The translations under genes and the position numbers were made by a program. From JBCCFK01 sp965262315 (GTDB lineage Bacteria; Actinomycetota; Acidimicrobiia; Acidimicrobiales; UBA8592), in the NCBI GenBank assembly GCA_965262315.1, contig CBDHFJ010000083.1, positions 1 through 64,000 of the forward strand: DNA of 64,000 bases, in the 5' to 3' direction. The notes beneath the pieces are model-generated. The model had not been told where the DNA came from, searched no databases, and saw nothing but the letters and a program-made list of their open reading frames with translations. This document shows positions 43,913 to 52,129 of this stretch, piece after piece (within the stretch, counting starts at the first letter, position 1; each line of letters starts with the position of its first letter).

Positions 43913-45154
43913 GTGTCGGACCGTCCCCGCAAATCCGGAACCGCCCGGGATGCGCTGGCGCAACCCGACTTCCGACGCATCTATCTGGCATCGCTGATCT
44001 CGAACACGGGGCGGTGGATGCAGAACACCGCGCTGGGCGTGTTGGCGTGGGAGCTGACCGAGTCGAGCGCATTCCTCGGGCTGGTGATCTTCGCCCAGCT
44101 CGGGCCACTGGGGATTCTGAGCCTCGTCGGTGGCTCACTGGCCGACACCCGGGATCGTCGTCGGCTGCTCCTCGGTACCCAGATCTGGCAGATGCTGTGG
44201 AGCTTCGTGCTCGCCGCCATGGTCATCGACGACACCGTCGGCCGAGGACCGCTGCTGCTGATCGTCTTCGTGATCGGACTGGGCCAGGGCATCTTCGCCC
44301 CTGCGTTCACCTCGATTCTGCCGTCACTCGCCGGGCCTCGGAACCTGCCGGCGGCCATCGCCCTGAACTCGGCCCAGATCAACGCGGCCCGGGTGGTGGG
44401 CCCCGCCATCGGCGGGTTCCTGACCAGCCGCGTCGGGTTCGCTGAGGTCTTCGCCATCAACGCCGCCAGCTACATCATCGTGATCATCGCCCTGTGGATG
44501 ACGCAGATGCCGGCTCCCAGCACCGCCGTCCGTAGCCTCAGCGACCGGATCTTCGGCGGCTTCAAGGTCGTCTTCAGGGCCCCGCAGGTGGGGCGACCGA
44601 TCATCACCATGACGCTGTTCTCGTTGCTGTGCCTCCCCTTCATCGGCCAGCTCCCGGCGATCGCCGAGGTCAACCTCGGCATCGATGCCCAGAGCACCCA
44701 GTACGGCTGGTTCTACGCGCTCTTCGGTGCGGGGGCGCTGTTCGGGGCGCTGAGCTCGTCGACGGTCTTCCTCCGCCTGCCCCGCACGCTCATGGTCCGA
44801 GCCGGCTTCATCGGGTTCGCCGCCGCGCTGGCCTGGTTGTCGCTCCTGCGCGACATCTCGATCGCCTACGTGGCCATCGCCGCCCTCGGCTTCTTCTACT
44901 TCATCCTGCCGGTGACCCTGTCCACGATCTGGCAGGAACACGTCGACGACACGGTCCGCGGACGGGTGGCGGCGCTGTGGGTCCTCTCCTTCGGCGGCAC
45001 GGTGCCGATCGCCAACCTGGTCGCGGGACCGCTCGTCGACCTCACGTCGCTCACCGCCATCCTGCTCGCGGGATCGGTCGCCGCCCTCGGACTGGCGCTT
45101 CTCGCCCGGCTCCCTCCGGGACCCGTCGTCGGCGAAGAGATCCTGCGCAGCTGA
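43913..45154 (+). CDS. MFS exporter (MFS_3/EntS-like)
   Basis: A ~413-residue major facilitator. It opens with the MFS_3 hallmark DFRRIYLASLISNTGRWMQNTALG. The loop motif GGSLADTRDRRRLLLG and the PLAGPRNLPAAIALNSAQINAARVVGPAIGG region match enterobactin-exporter-like proteins. About 11-12 helices are visible. It follows the heterodimeric ABC exporter in the same direction, but its own leaderless promoter suggests separate transcription. It probably exports a siderophore or drug. Confidence 0.88.
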   Translation: MSDRPRKSGTARDALAQPDFRRIYLASLISNTGRWMQNTALGVLAWELTESSAFLGLVIFAQLGPLGILSLVGGSLADTRDRRRLLLGTQIWQMLWSFVLAAMVIDDTVGRGPLLLIVFVIGLGQGIFAPAFTSILPSLAGPRNLPAAIALNSAQINAARVVGPAIGGFLTSRVGFAEVFAINAASYIIVIIALWMTQMPAPSTAVRSLSDRIFGGFKVVFRAPQVGRPIITMTLFSLLCLPFIGQLPAIAEVNLGIDAQSTQYGWFYALFGAGALFGALSSSTVFLRLPRTLMVRAGFIGFAAALAWLSLLRDISIAYVAIAALGFFYFILPVTLSTIWQEHVDDTVRGRVAALWVLSFGGTVPIANLVAGPLVDLTSLTAILLAGSVAALGLALLARLPPGPVVGEEILRS

Positions 45155-45406
45155 CCGACCGGACCCCTCGGCTCGGTCGATCGCCCCATGCTGGCCGGCC
45201 CAGCCGATGGGCTCGACGGACCAGGACCCCGGTGACTCCGCCCGGCGACGGCGGCGGCCGGCGTGGGCCGCGCGGCCTGCGATCCGGGTCGCACGCCCCG
45301 GGACACCGGGATCAACTGCCCGGTCTTCGGCGGCATAAGCCCAGGTCACGGGTCGACGGGGCCCGTCGACCCATCCGGGGCCCGATCGCGTTCCCGATCG
45401 AGGTGC

Positions 45407-46225
45407 ATGCGGTCGGACACCACAGGGGTCTCTCTCACGCGGGCTCACCTCTCGGGCCTGTTGGCGATCCTCGGTGTTCTCGCGCTCGTGCTGGTCTCGA
45501 TCCCACCCGTGGAAGCGGCGAGCACGGGCACGGGCGCCTCAGCGGCGACCGAGTCCGAGCTCGACTTCGTGGCCATGCTCAACGCCGAGCGGGTCTCGGC
45601 GGGGCTGGCACCGATGATCGTGGATGCGTCGATGACGCTGGCCGCTCGCGACTGGTCCGAGGAAATGGCAGGGGACGGCTTCCTGGCCCACGCTCCCGAC
45701 ATCACGGTGGGGGCGCCCAACGGGTGGCGTCTCGTCGGAGAGAACGTGGGCCGGGGAGGCTCCGTCACACGTCTGGTGGCGGCCTTCATGGCATCGCCCG
45801 GCCACCGGGCGAACGTGCTCGAAGCCCGGTTCGACCGGGTCGGGGTCGGCGTGGCGATCGGCGAGGACGGGCGGATCTACACCACCCACCGGTTCGCCGA
45901 CGCGCCGACGACCACGCCGTCGTGTGAGGGCCGACCCGCCACCATCGTGGCGCTGCCCGGCATCGAGACCGTGGGGACGAACGGCGACGACGTCATCGTC
46001 GGCACCCCCGGACCCGACGTGATCTCGGGCCGCGGTGGCAACGACCTGATCTGCGGCTACGGCGGCGGCGATCGGATCGACGGTGGCAGGGGCCGCGACC
46101 AGCTCTACGGCGGCAACGGTCGGGACCGCATCGACGGCGGCAAGGGCCGCGATGTCATCCGCGGAGGCAAGGGCCGCGACACCTGCACGGCCGCGGTCAA
46201 CGCCAGGTCCTGCGAACGGACCTGA
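45407..46225 (+). CDS. Secreted CAP-domain protein with C-terminal RTX-like repeats
   Basis: A 272-residue exported protein. The signal peptide (LSGLLAILGVLALVLVSIPPVEAAS) is followed by a CAP/SCP domain, residues ~50-180, with the motifs LDFVAMLNAERVSAGLAP, WSEEMAGDGFLAHA, LVGENVGRGG and ASPGHRANVLEARFDRVGVG. After a short linker (SCEGRPATIVALPG) comes a tract of Ca2+-binding nonapeptide-type repeats (GRGGNDLICGYGGGDRIDGG, GGNGRDRIDGGKGRD), residues ~205-260. Many acidic repeat positions are Arg or Lys here (GRGRD, GKGRD), so calcium binding may be weakened. The ATG at 45407 fits the signal peptide; GAGG stands close upstream. The 252 bases before it show no other gene. Confidence 0.88.
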   Translation: MRSDTTGVSLTRAHLSGLLAILGVLALVLVSIPPVEAASTGTGASAATESELDFVAMLNAERVSAGLAPMIVDASMTLAARDWSEEMAGDGFLAHAPDITVGAPNGWRLVGENVGRGGSVTRLVAAFMASPGHRANVLEARFDRVGVGVAIGEDGRIYTTHRFADAPTTTPSCEGRPATIVALPGIETVGTNGDDVIVGTPGPDVISGRGGNDLICGYGGGDRIDGGRGRDQLYGGNGRDRIDGGKGRDVIRGGKGRDTCTAAVNARSCERT

Positions 46226-46231
46226 GACGGC

Positions 46232-47806
46232 TCAGGACAGCAGTCGACGGGCGATGAGCTTCAGGCAGAGGGTCTCGTCGGCGCCCTCGAAGATCGACAG
46301 CACCCGGGCGTCGACGTAGAGCCGGCTGATCTCGTACTCCTCGGCGTAGCCGTAGCCTCCATGGATCTGGAGGGCCTCGCGGGTGACCCACTCGGCCGCC
46401 TTGCACACGAACGCCTTGGCCATCGCGGCCTCAGCGGCACCGTCGCCGGCCGCCATACGTCGGGCGACCTCGTAGGAGTACTGCCGGCTGACCTGGATCA
46501 GCGACGCCATCGTGCCCAGCTTGACCTTCGTCAGCTGGTACTCGTCGAGCGTGCTGCCGAAGACGCGGCGCCCCTCGGCGTACTCGGCGGCGAGCTCGTA
46601 CGCGCGCTGCATGACGCCCACCGCTCGGGCGGCGGTCTGCACTCGACCGTTCTCGAACCCGGCCATCTGGAGGTAGAAGCCCCGCCCGAGCCCGTCCTCG
46701 CCACCGATCAGGTTCTCGGCGGGGACGAACCAGTCCGAGAAGTTGACCTCGTAGCTGTGCATGCCGCGGTAGCCGAGCGTGGGAATGGCTCGACCCTCGA
46801 GCACGCCGCCGTCCTTCTCGTGGCGGAACGCGTGACCGTCGTCGGAGGGCTTCTCGACGATGAGCAGGCTCAGCCCACGGTGGCCGACCTCGGGGTCCGG
46901 GTTGGTGCGGCACAGGACCATCAGCGCCGAGGCCCGACCGGCGAACGTGCACCACGTCTTCGTGCCGTTGAGGACCCAGCCGCCCTCGGTCTGGGTCGCC
47001 GTGACCTTGAGACCCGCCACGTCGGAGCCGTAGTCGGGCTCGGTGACGGCGACGGCGCACAACGTCTCGCCCGAGGCGAGTCGGGGCAGCCAGTACTGCT
47101 TCTGGGCATCGGTGCCGCCGCCCTCGAGCGCGCGAGCGAGGATCTCCGGGCGGGTGATCAACGAACCGCCGGCGCCCAAGGACCCTCGGGACAGCTCCTC
47201 GGTGGCGATGATCATGGCGAGGTAGTCGTCCTCGGTGCCCTGGGCGAAGCCGCCGTGTTCCTCGGGGATCGACAAGCCGAAGCAGCCGAGCTCGGCGACG
47301 CCGTGGATGATGTCCATCGGGACGTCGAGGTCCTCGCGGTGAATGTGCTCGGCCTGAGGCATGATCCGCTCTTCGGCGAAGCGGCGGAAGGTGTCGGCCA
47401 CCATCTCCATGTCCTCGGCCAGGTGTGCCGGCGCCCGGAGCGATGCGGCCGAGGCCACGAACTCGCCGGCGGTCGCCGCCGTGGCGAACGCCTGGGCGGG
47501 CGACAGCGCGTCGACGTTCACGCCCCAGCGCTCGCCGGAAGCCCACAAGGCTGCGCCCAACTGCGAGATCACCCGACCCACGAAGATCGTGGCCAACCGT
47601 TCTTCGTCCGCACCCTTGGCCGCGAAGTCGAGCGCCACCTCCGACATCGAGATGCCGGCGGCGGCGTGCGAGAGGTCGTAGAGGAAGACCTGGTCGTCAT
47701 GGGCCGCCGGGCCCATGGCCTTCGCGGTGGCAATGGCCTGGTCCACCACGTCAGAGGCGCAAGCGAGGGCTGCGCGGGCGTCATCGAGAGTTGGTTCGGT
47801 GCTCAC
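46232..47806 (-). CDS. Acyl-CoA dehydrogenase with N-terminal helical extension
   Basis: A 524-residue FAD enzyme that oxidises acyl-CoA. The core shows GCFGLSIPEEHGGFAQGTED, CAVAVTEPDYGSDVAGLK (FAD and substrate loop), LNGTKTWCTFAGRA and the C-terminal QIHGGYGYAEEYEISRLYVD followed by LSIFEGADET with the catalytic Glu. An additional ~120-residue helical segment (ARAALACASDVVDQAIATAK to FVASAASLRAPA) precedes the usual start. This lengthens the protein well beyond the usual ~380-400 residues. The start GTG at 47806 has TACGAT seven bases before it. It is convergent with the CAP gene. Confidence 0.9.
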   Translation of the reverse strand: MSTEPTLDDARAALACASDVVDQAIATAKAMGPAAHDDQVFLYDLSHAAAGISMSEVALDFAAKGADEERLATIFVGRVISQLGAALWASGERWGVNVDALSPAQAFATAATAGEFVASAASLRAPAHLAEDMEMVADTFRRFAEERIMPQAEHIHREDLDVPMDIIHGVAELGCFGLSIPEEHGGFAQGTEDDYLAMIIATEELSRGSLGAGGSLITRPEILARALEGGGTDAQKQYWLPRLASGETLCAVAVTEPDYGSDVAGLKVTATQTEGGWVLNGTKTWCTFAGRASALMVLCRTNPDPEVGHRGLSLLIVEKPSDDGHAFRHEKDGGVLEGRAIPTLGYRGMHSYEVNFSDWFVPAENLIGGEDGLGRGFYLQMAGFENGRVQTAARAVGVMQRAYELAAEYAEGRRVFGSTLDEYQLTKVKLGTMASLIQVSRQYSYEVARRMAAGDGAAEAAMAKAFVCKAAEWVTREALQIHGGYGYAEEYEISRLYVDARVLSIFEGADETLCLKLIARRLLS

Positions 47807-47813
47807 GGCCTCG

Positions 47814-47819
47814 ATCGTA
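47814..47819 (-). promoter_or_regulatory. Leaderless -10 hexamer TACGAT
   Basis: TACGAT lies seven bases before the minus-strand GTG at 47806, with no ribosome-binding site. Confidence 0.5.
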
Positions 47820-47846
47820 CAAGTCGGCTGTCGTGCGGGGCCCAGC

Positions 47847-48272
47847 TCAGGTGGCCACCGCGAACGCGAGCACCAGCCCGCGGGATGTCCAGGCCGCCGT
47901 GCGCACCCAGTTGGTCCGCACCAGACGAACAGCGGCTTGGGCATCGTGACCCTGCCCGAGACGCGCGTGCAGGGGGACTTGTACCAACACCGTCGACAAC
48001 AGCGCCACGCCCAGGAGTGCCGCCGCGGTCCACGCGGAGAGCCAACCCATGCCGTCGGGCCGCCACACCAACAGGATCAGGGCGGTGACCCCCTCGACCG
48101 CCATCAGAGGCCCGACCACGAAGCTGATGCGGTTGGCGTGATCCTTCGAGGCGGTGCCGGGGACGGCCTCGGAGTACTGGACGAGCAACGGGTAGTGCAC
48201 CACCTGCACCATCCAGATCAAGCCCACCATTCCCCACGCGGCCACGGTCGACGCGACGAGCACGCCGTTCAT
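47847..48272 (-). CDS. Small four-helix membrane protein
   Basis: A 141-residue integral membrane protein with four hydrophobic segments: VLVASTVAAWGMVGLIWMVQ, VVGPLMAVEGVTALILLVW, LSAWTAAALLGVALLSTVLV and a C-terminal LVLAFAVAT. The soluble loop HYPLLVQYSEAVPGTASKDH contains a conserved-looking HYP motif. The gene overlaps the DUF2071 gene by ATGA and is translationally coupled to it. I do not recognise a named family with certainty; function unknown. Confidence 0.8.
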   Translation of the reverse strand: MNGVLVASTVAAWGMVGLIWMVQVVHYPLLVQYSEAVPGTASKDHANRISFVVGPLMAVEGVTALILLVWRPDGMGWLSAWTAAALLGVALLSTVLVQVPLHARLGQGHDAQAAVRLVRTNWVRTAAWTSRGLVLAFAVAT

Positions 48273-49051
48273 GCCGAGGCCTCGGCGCTCGGGATCTCCA
48301 CGGTCTCGAGCCAGCCGACGTGCACGCTGACCGCCGGCGAATACATCGCATGCACGGGGCCGGCCGGGCTCGGCAGACCCGCCGCCTCGATCACGTCCTG
48401 GTGGATCTGGTGGCGTTCGATGTGGCGGAGCGGCCAGGGTTCGTGATGGACCCGGCCATAGCGCAGGCGACCCCGATGACTCCGCGTGGTCAGCGCCCAC
48501 CGTGCCGACAGGAAGTGCTCGAGACTGCCCTCGTCGGCCTCGAACGGGTCCCCGATGGTGAAGGCCATGTCGGCCACCGCCCCCTTCGGCGACGGCCAGC
48601 GGCGGCGCATCGTGTACCGGCGATCGCGGCCGGCGACCTCGTGGGTGGTCGTCGAACTGCAGTACGGGAGCGAGAACAGCGCCCGAGCCGTGGCGACGAT
48701 GGGACGGCGCGGCACGTCGAGCGAGAAGAACCACACGGCCCGACGGCCCTGCGGGTCGACCACGTAGGTCCGGACGTTGATCTCGACGAAGGTGGACAGC
48801 CAGGGCAGTGGACCCAGGTGGAGCGGCTTCACCCGCCGCATCACGAACGGGATGAGCCCCACCCAGGCGGATCCGTCGAAGGTGTCCACGGTCAGGCCCG
48901 GGGGAAGCAGCTCCTGGACGTCGCCGGGCGGGTAGCGCCAGTGGAAGTAGGCGAGGTCGGTCCACTGCTGCGACATCACCGACCGTCGCCCGAGCGCGGG
49001 CGGCTCCGCCGTGATCGGTTCGAGCCAAGCGGGGTCGGTCGCGGCAGCCAT
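48269..49051 (-). CDS. DUF2071 (YqjF-like) protein
   Basis: A ~260-residue cytoplasmic protein of the DUF2071 family, an uncharacterised beta-rich fold. Family blocks are present in order: WTDLAYFHWRYPPGDVQELL, VDTFDGSAWVGLIPFVMRRV, FVEINVRTYVVDPQGRRAVW with FFSLDVPR, and a C-terminal RYGRVHHEPWPLRHIERHQI. The ATG at 49051 was chosen on the family N-terminus. It is coupled by ATGA overlap to a small membrane protein, a pairing that may point to membrane-associated stress; this is inference. Confidence 0.88.
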   Translation of the reverse strand: MAAATDPAWLEPITAEPPALGRRSVMSQQWTDLAYFHWRYPPGDVQELLPPGLTVDTFDGSAWVGLIPFVMRRVKPLHLGPLPWLSTFVEINVRTYVVDPQGRRAVWFFSLDVPRRPIVATARALFSLPYCSSTTTHEVAGRDRRYTMRRRWPSPKGAVADMAFTIGDPFEADEGSLEHFLSARWALTTRSHRGRLRYGRVHHEPWPLRHIERHQIHQDVIEAAGLPSPAGPVHAMYSPAVSVHVGWLETVEIPSAEASA

Positions 49052-49136
49052 CACCTTCCACGTTGCCCCACGGAGGCGGTTGCGACCCGGTCCAACCGGG
49101 GCGTTGCGCGTGGCGCCGGACACAGCCGGCGCCGTG

Positions 49137-49490
49137 TCAGTCGTCCCGGTTGACTGTCTCGGGACTGAACGCCGGCGTGCAGATCGCCACGTACGTGGCC
49201 CCCTCGGTGTCGGTGGAGTACCGCACCCACTCCCCCGCCTGCATCCGGATCGCCTGGCCGGCGCCGACGCGGAACGTCTCGCCCTCGGTCTCGACCACGA
49301 CCACGCCGTCGAGGACCAGCGTGACCTCGTCGAACGCCGGGCGCTGGCCCGGCTCGGTCCAACCCGGTGGCGCCACCATGCGGGCCACGCTCATCTCGGT
49401 TGACTGGGTGTTCACCCCACCCACGTATTCCTCGATCAGCTTCGGTTCCACACCCGGGACGACCGTGGGTCCTGCGATGAACTCGGGCAT
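49137..49490 (-). CDS. Cupin-domain protein
   Basis: A 117-residue single cupin. The first cupin block is degenerate (WTEPGQRPAFDEVTLVLDG) and the second, FRVGAGQAIRMQAGEWVRYS, is clear. The usual second-metal His in the first motif is not seen, so catalysis is doubtful. It is the last gene of the MaoC/Mcl/CitE operon and starts three bases after the CitE stop. It may bind a small acid or CoA-derived metabolite in that pathway. Confidence 0.85.
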   Translation of the reverse strand: MPEFIAGPTVVPGVEPKLIEEYVGGVNTQSTEMSVARMVAPPGWTEPGQRPAFDEVTLVLDGVVVVETEGETFRVGAGQAIRMQAGEWVRYSTDTEGATYVAICTPAFSPETVNRDD

Positions 49491-49493
49491 CGG

Positions 49494-50363
49494 TCAGCCC
49501 TCCAGCGCGGCGATGGCGTCGGCCACGGCCAGGGCTCGCCGGGCGTTGTCGACGTGGAGGTTCTCGATCATGCGGCCGTCGACGGTGATCACGCCTCGGC
49601 CCTCGGCCTCGGCCTCCTCGAATGCGGCGATGACCTTGCGAGCGTGTTCGATCTCGTCGTCGCTCGGCGCCCACACGTCGTTGGTCGGCCCCACCTGCGA
49701 CGGGTGGATCAGGGTCTTGCCGTCGAACCCCATCTCGAAGCCCTGGCGACACTCGGCGAGGAAGCCCTCCTCGTTCTTGATGTCGTTGTAGACGCCGTCG
49801 AGGATGACCGTGCCCTCGGCTCGGGCGGCCAGAAGGGCTTGCGCGAGGTACGGCACCAGCGAGTGCCTGCCCGCGACCTGCTCGGCCCGCATCTCCTTGG
49901 CGAGATCGTTCGTGCCCATGACCATCACCGCGACGCGCTCGAAGGCGGCGATGTCGCGGGCGGCGAAGATCGCCTCGGGGGTCTCCACCATCGCCCAGAT
50001 GGCGGTGTGGTCGGGGGCGTCGGCGACCTCGAGGGCACCGGCGATCTCCGCGAGGTGATCGGTGCCCGTCACCTTCGGTACCACGATCGCTGCGGGCCCC
50101 ACCGCGGCTGCGGCGGCGATGTCGTCGGCGCCCCACGGCGTGTCGAGGCCGTTGCACCGGATGGTCAGCTCGCGGTTGCCGTAGTCGCCCGAGGCGACGG
50201 CGGCGCACGCCTGCTCCCGCGCCACGTCCTTCGCATCGGGAGCGACCGCGTCCTCGAGGTCGAAGATCAACGCATCGGCGGCGATGTCCTTGGCCTTCTC
50301 GAGCGCGCGGGCGTTGGCGGCGGGCATGTACAGCACGGATCGGCGGGGTCGCAGGTCAGTCAC
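49494..50363 (-). CDS. HpcH/HpaI/CitE-family lyase or thioesterase
   Basis: A 289-residue TIM-barrel protein of the CitE family, acting on CoA esters of dicarboxylic acids. The N-terminal RRSVLYMPAANARALEKAK, the Mg2+-ligand segment LIFDLEDAVAPDAKD, the Arg of RELTIRCNGLDTPWG, IWAMVETPEAIF and the C-terminal GFDGKTLIHPSQVGPTN are all typical. It may be a malyl-, citramalyl- or hydroxymethylglutaryl-CoA lyase, or a malyl-CoA thioesterase like Mcl2. It starts two bases after the stop of the second CitE-type gene, so the two are translated together. The GTG at 50363 fits the family N-terminus. Confidence 0.88.
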   Translation of the reverse strand: MTDLRPRRSVLYMPAANARALEKAKDIAADALIFDLEDAVAPDAKDVAREQACAAVASGDYGNRELTIRCNGLDTPWGADDIAAAAAVGPAAIVVPKVTGTDHLAEIAGALEVADAPDHTAIWAMVETPEAIFAARDIAAFERVAVMVMGTNDLAKEMRAEQVAGRHSLVPYLAQALLAARAEGTVILDGVYNDIKNEEGFLAECRQGFEMGFDGKTLIHPSQVGPTNDVWAPSDDEIEHARKVIAAFEEAEAEGRGVITVDGRMIENLHVDNARRALAVADAIAALEG

Positions 50364-50364
50364 T

Positions 50365-51423
50365 TCAGTTCTCCAATCCGTAGAGCTGGGCGAGCTCCGG
50401 GTCACGTGCCGCAAGGCTTCGAGCCAGCTCGACCACCACGTGGCACTGCTTGACCGAGGCGTCGTCCTCCATCTTGCCGTCCAACATGATGGCGCCGGTC
50501 CCGTCGCCCATGGCCTCGATCACCCGCTGGGCGTGGGCGACCTCGGCAGGCTCGGGGCTGAACACCTTCTTGGCGATCCCGATCTGGACCGGGTGGAGGC
50601 TCCACGCGCCGACGCAGCCCAGCAGGTAGGCGTTGCGGAACTGGTCCTCGCAGGCGGTGGTGTCGGCGATGTCGCCGAACGGGCCGTAGAACGGCAGGAT
50701 GCCGTGCGCTACACAGGCGTCGACCATGCGGGCCATCGTGTAGTGCCACAGGTCCTGCTGCGCCGTGGCACGAGGCGCCTCTTCGTCGGCGGGGTCGGGG
50801 TCGTTGCGGACCAGATAGCCCGGGTGACCTCCGCCGACGCGGGTGGTCTTCATCCGGCGATTCGCCGCCAGGTCGGCGGGGCCGAGCGACAGGCCCTGCA
50901 TCCGGGGGCTGGCGCCGCAGATCTCCTCGACGTTGGCCACACCCCGAGCGGTCTCGAGGATCGCGTGCACGAGGATCGGCTCGGACAAGCCGGCCTTGGC
51001 CTCGAGCTGAGCCAGGAGCCGGTCGACGTAGTGGATGTCCTCGGCACCCTCGACCTTGGGGATCATGATCACGTCGAGCGCGTCGCCGATCTCGGTGACG
51101 AGGGTGATCAGGTCGTCGAGACCCCACGGCGAGTCGAGACTGTTGACGCGAGTCCAGAGCTGGGTGTCGCCCATGTCGACGGTCTTGCCCACCTGCACCA
51201 TGCCGGCGCGGGCCGCCTCCTTCTGGTCGGCGGGGACGCCGTCCTCGAGGTTGCCGAGCAGGATGTCGACGGTCGGGGCGATGTCGGGGACCTTGCCGAC
51301 CATCTTCTCGTTCGACGGCGGGAAGAAGTGGATGACCCGCGACGGCCGAATCGGGATCTCGCGCACCGGCTCCGGCGCACCGACGGCGAGGGGCTTGAAG
51401 AAGTCCTTGGCACTGCGCACCAT
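50365..51423 (-). CDS. Malyl-CoA/beta-methylmalyl-CoA lyase-type enzyme (Mcl1-like)
   Basis: A 352-residue CitE-superfamily lyase with the length and layout of Mcl1 of the ethylmalonyl-CoA and 3-hydroxypropionate cycles. Diagnostic segments include SRVIHFFPPSNEKM, LLGNLEDGVPADQKEAA (metal ligands), LWTRVNSLDSPWGLDD, ILVHAILETARGVANVEE and CVGAWSLHPVQIGIAKKVFS. It would cleave malyl- or beta-methylmalyl-CoA to glyoxylate plus acetyl- or propionyl-CoA. It overlaps the MaoC gene by one base (TGATG). Confidence 0.88.
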   Translation of the reverse strand: MVRSAKDFFKPLAVGAPEPVREIPIRPSRVIHFFPPSNEKMVGKVPDIAPTVDILLGNLEDGVPADQKEAARAGMVQVGKTVDMGDTQLWTRVNSLDSPWGLDDLITLVTEIGDALDVIMIPKVEGAEDIHYVDRLLAQLEAKAGLSEPILVHAILETARGVANVEEICGASPRMQGLSLGPADLAANRRMKTTRVGGGHPGYLVRNDPDPADEEAPRATAQQDLWHYTMARMVDACVAHGILPFYGPFGDIADTTACEDQFRNAYLLGCVGAWSLHPVQIGIAKKVFSPEPAEVAHAQRVIEAMGDGTGAIMLDGKMEDDASVKQCHVVVELARSLAARDPELAQLYGLEN

Positions 51424-51938
51424 CAGTCGCTCCAGATCTCGTCGCCGTAGGGACGCTTGCGCTCAGGCCCCGCCTCTCGCTTCCAGACCATGACCTTGCG
51501 GGTGAAGTAGCAGACCTCTTCGCCCCGCTGGTTCAGGCCCTTGGTCTCGACGCTGACGATCCCTCGATCGGGCCTCGACGACGACTCCTTCTTGTCGAGC
51601 ACGCGGGTCTCGGCGTAGATCGTGTCGCCGTGGAAGGTGGGCTTGGCGTGGCGGAGCGTCTCGATCTCGAGGTTGGCGATGGCCGCGCCGCTGACATCGG
51701 GCACCGACATGCCGAGCACCAGCGAGTACACGAGGTTGCCGACGACGACGTTCTTGCCGTGGACGGTCTCGTTCTCGGCGAACCACACGTTCGAGTGCAA
51801 CGGATGGTGGTTCATGGTGATCATGCAGAAGAGGTGGTCGTCGGCCTCGGTGATCGTCTTGCCGGGCCAGTGCCGGTAGATGTCGCCGGGTTCGAAGTCC
51901 TCGTAGTACCGACCGAAGGGCCGTTCGTGCACCGTCAT
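51423..51938 (-). CDS. MaoC-family hydratase (mesaconyl-/itaconyl-CoA hydratase-like)
   Basis: A 171-residue single-hotdog R-hydratase. The catalytic motif appears as MITMNHHPLHSNVWFAEN, then VVVGNLVYSLVLGMSVPDV and FHGDTIYAETRVLDK. It is the first gene of an operon with two CitE-superfamily enzymes, pointing to hydration of a C5 unsaturated dicarboxyl-CoA (mesaconyl- or itaconyl-CoA) before C-C cleavage. It is similar in size to mycobacterial Rv2499c rather than the ~340-residue Rhodobacter mesaconyl-CoA hydratase. The ATG at 51938 was preferred over an upstream in-frame ATG. Confidence 0.85.
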   Translation of the reverse strand: MTVHERPFGRYYEDFEPGDIYRHWPGKTITEADDHLFCMITMNHHPLHSNVWFAENETVHGKNVVVGNLVYSLVLGMSVPDVSGAAIANLEIETLRHAKPTFHGDTIYAETRVLDKKESSSRPDRGIVSVETKGLNQRGEEVCYFTRKVMVWKREAGPERKRPYGDEIWSD

Positions 51939-52129
51939 CGGGGTTCCTCGTGATCGCTCGTCGTCATTGACGTCGGACATGGTGACACGCCCGCCTGGCC
52001 ATGTCGCAACCTGTCAGGTGTTCGTGGTTCGTGCCTGGCACCGGACACGAACACGCCGGCACAGACTCCGCCGGAGCCGATGGGGCGAGTGATGCGCCTC
52101 GTCCGCTGGAGAACTGACCGACCCGACGC

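Noticed and set aside
45155..45406. A gene or structured RNA in the 252-bp gap before the CAP protein
   Set aside because: No motif, hairpin-plus-T-run or plausible frame was found; the upstream extension of the CAP frame lacks a signal-peptide start.
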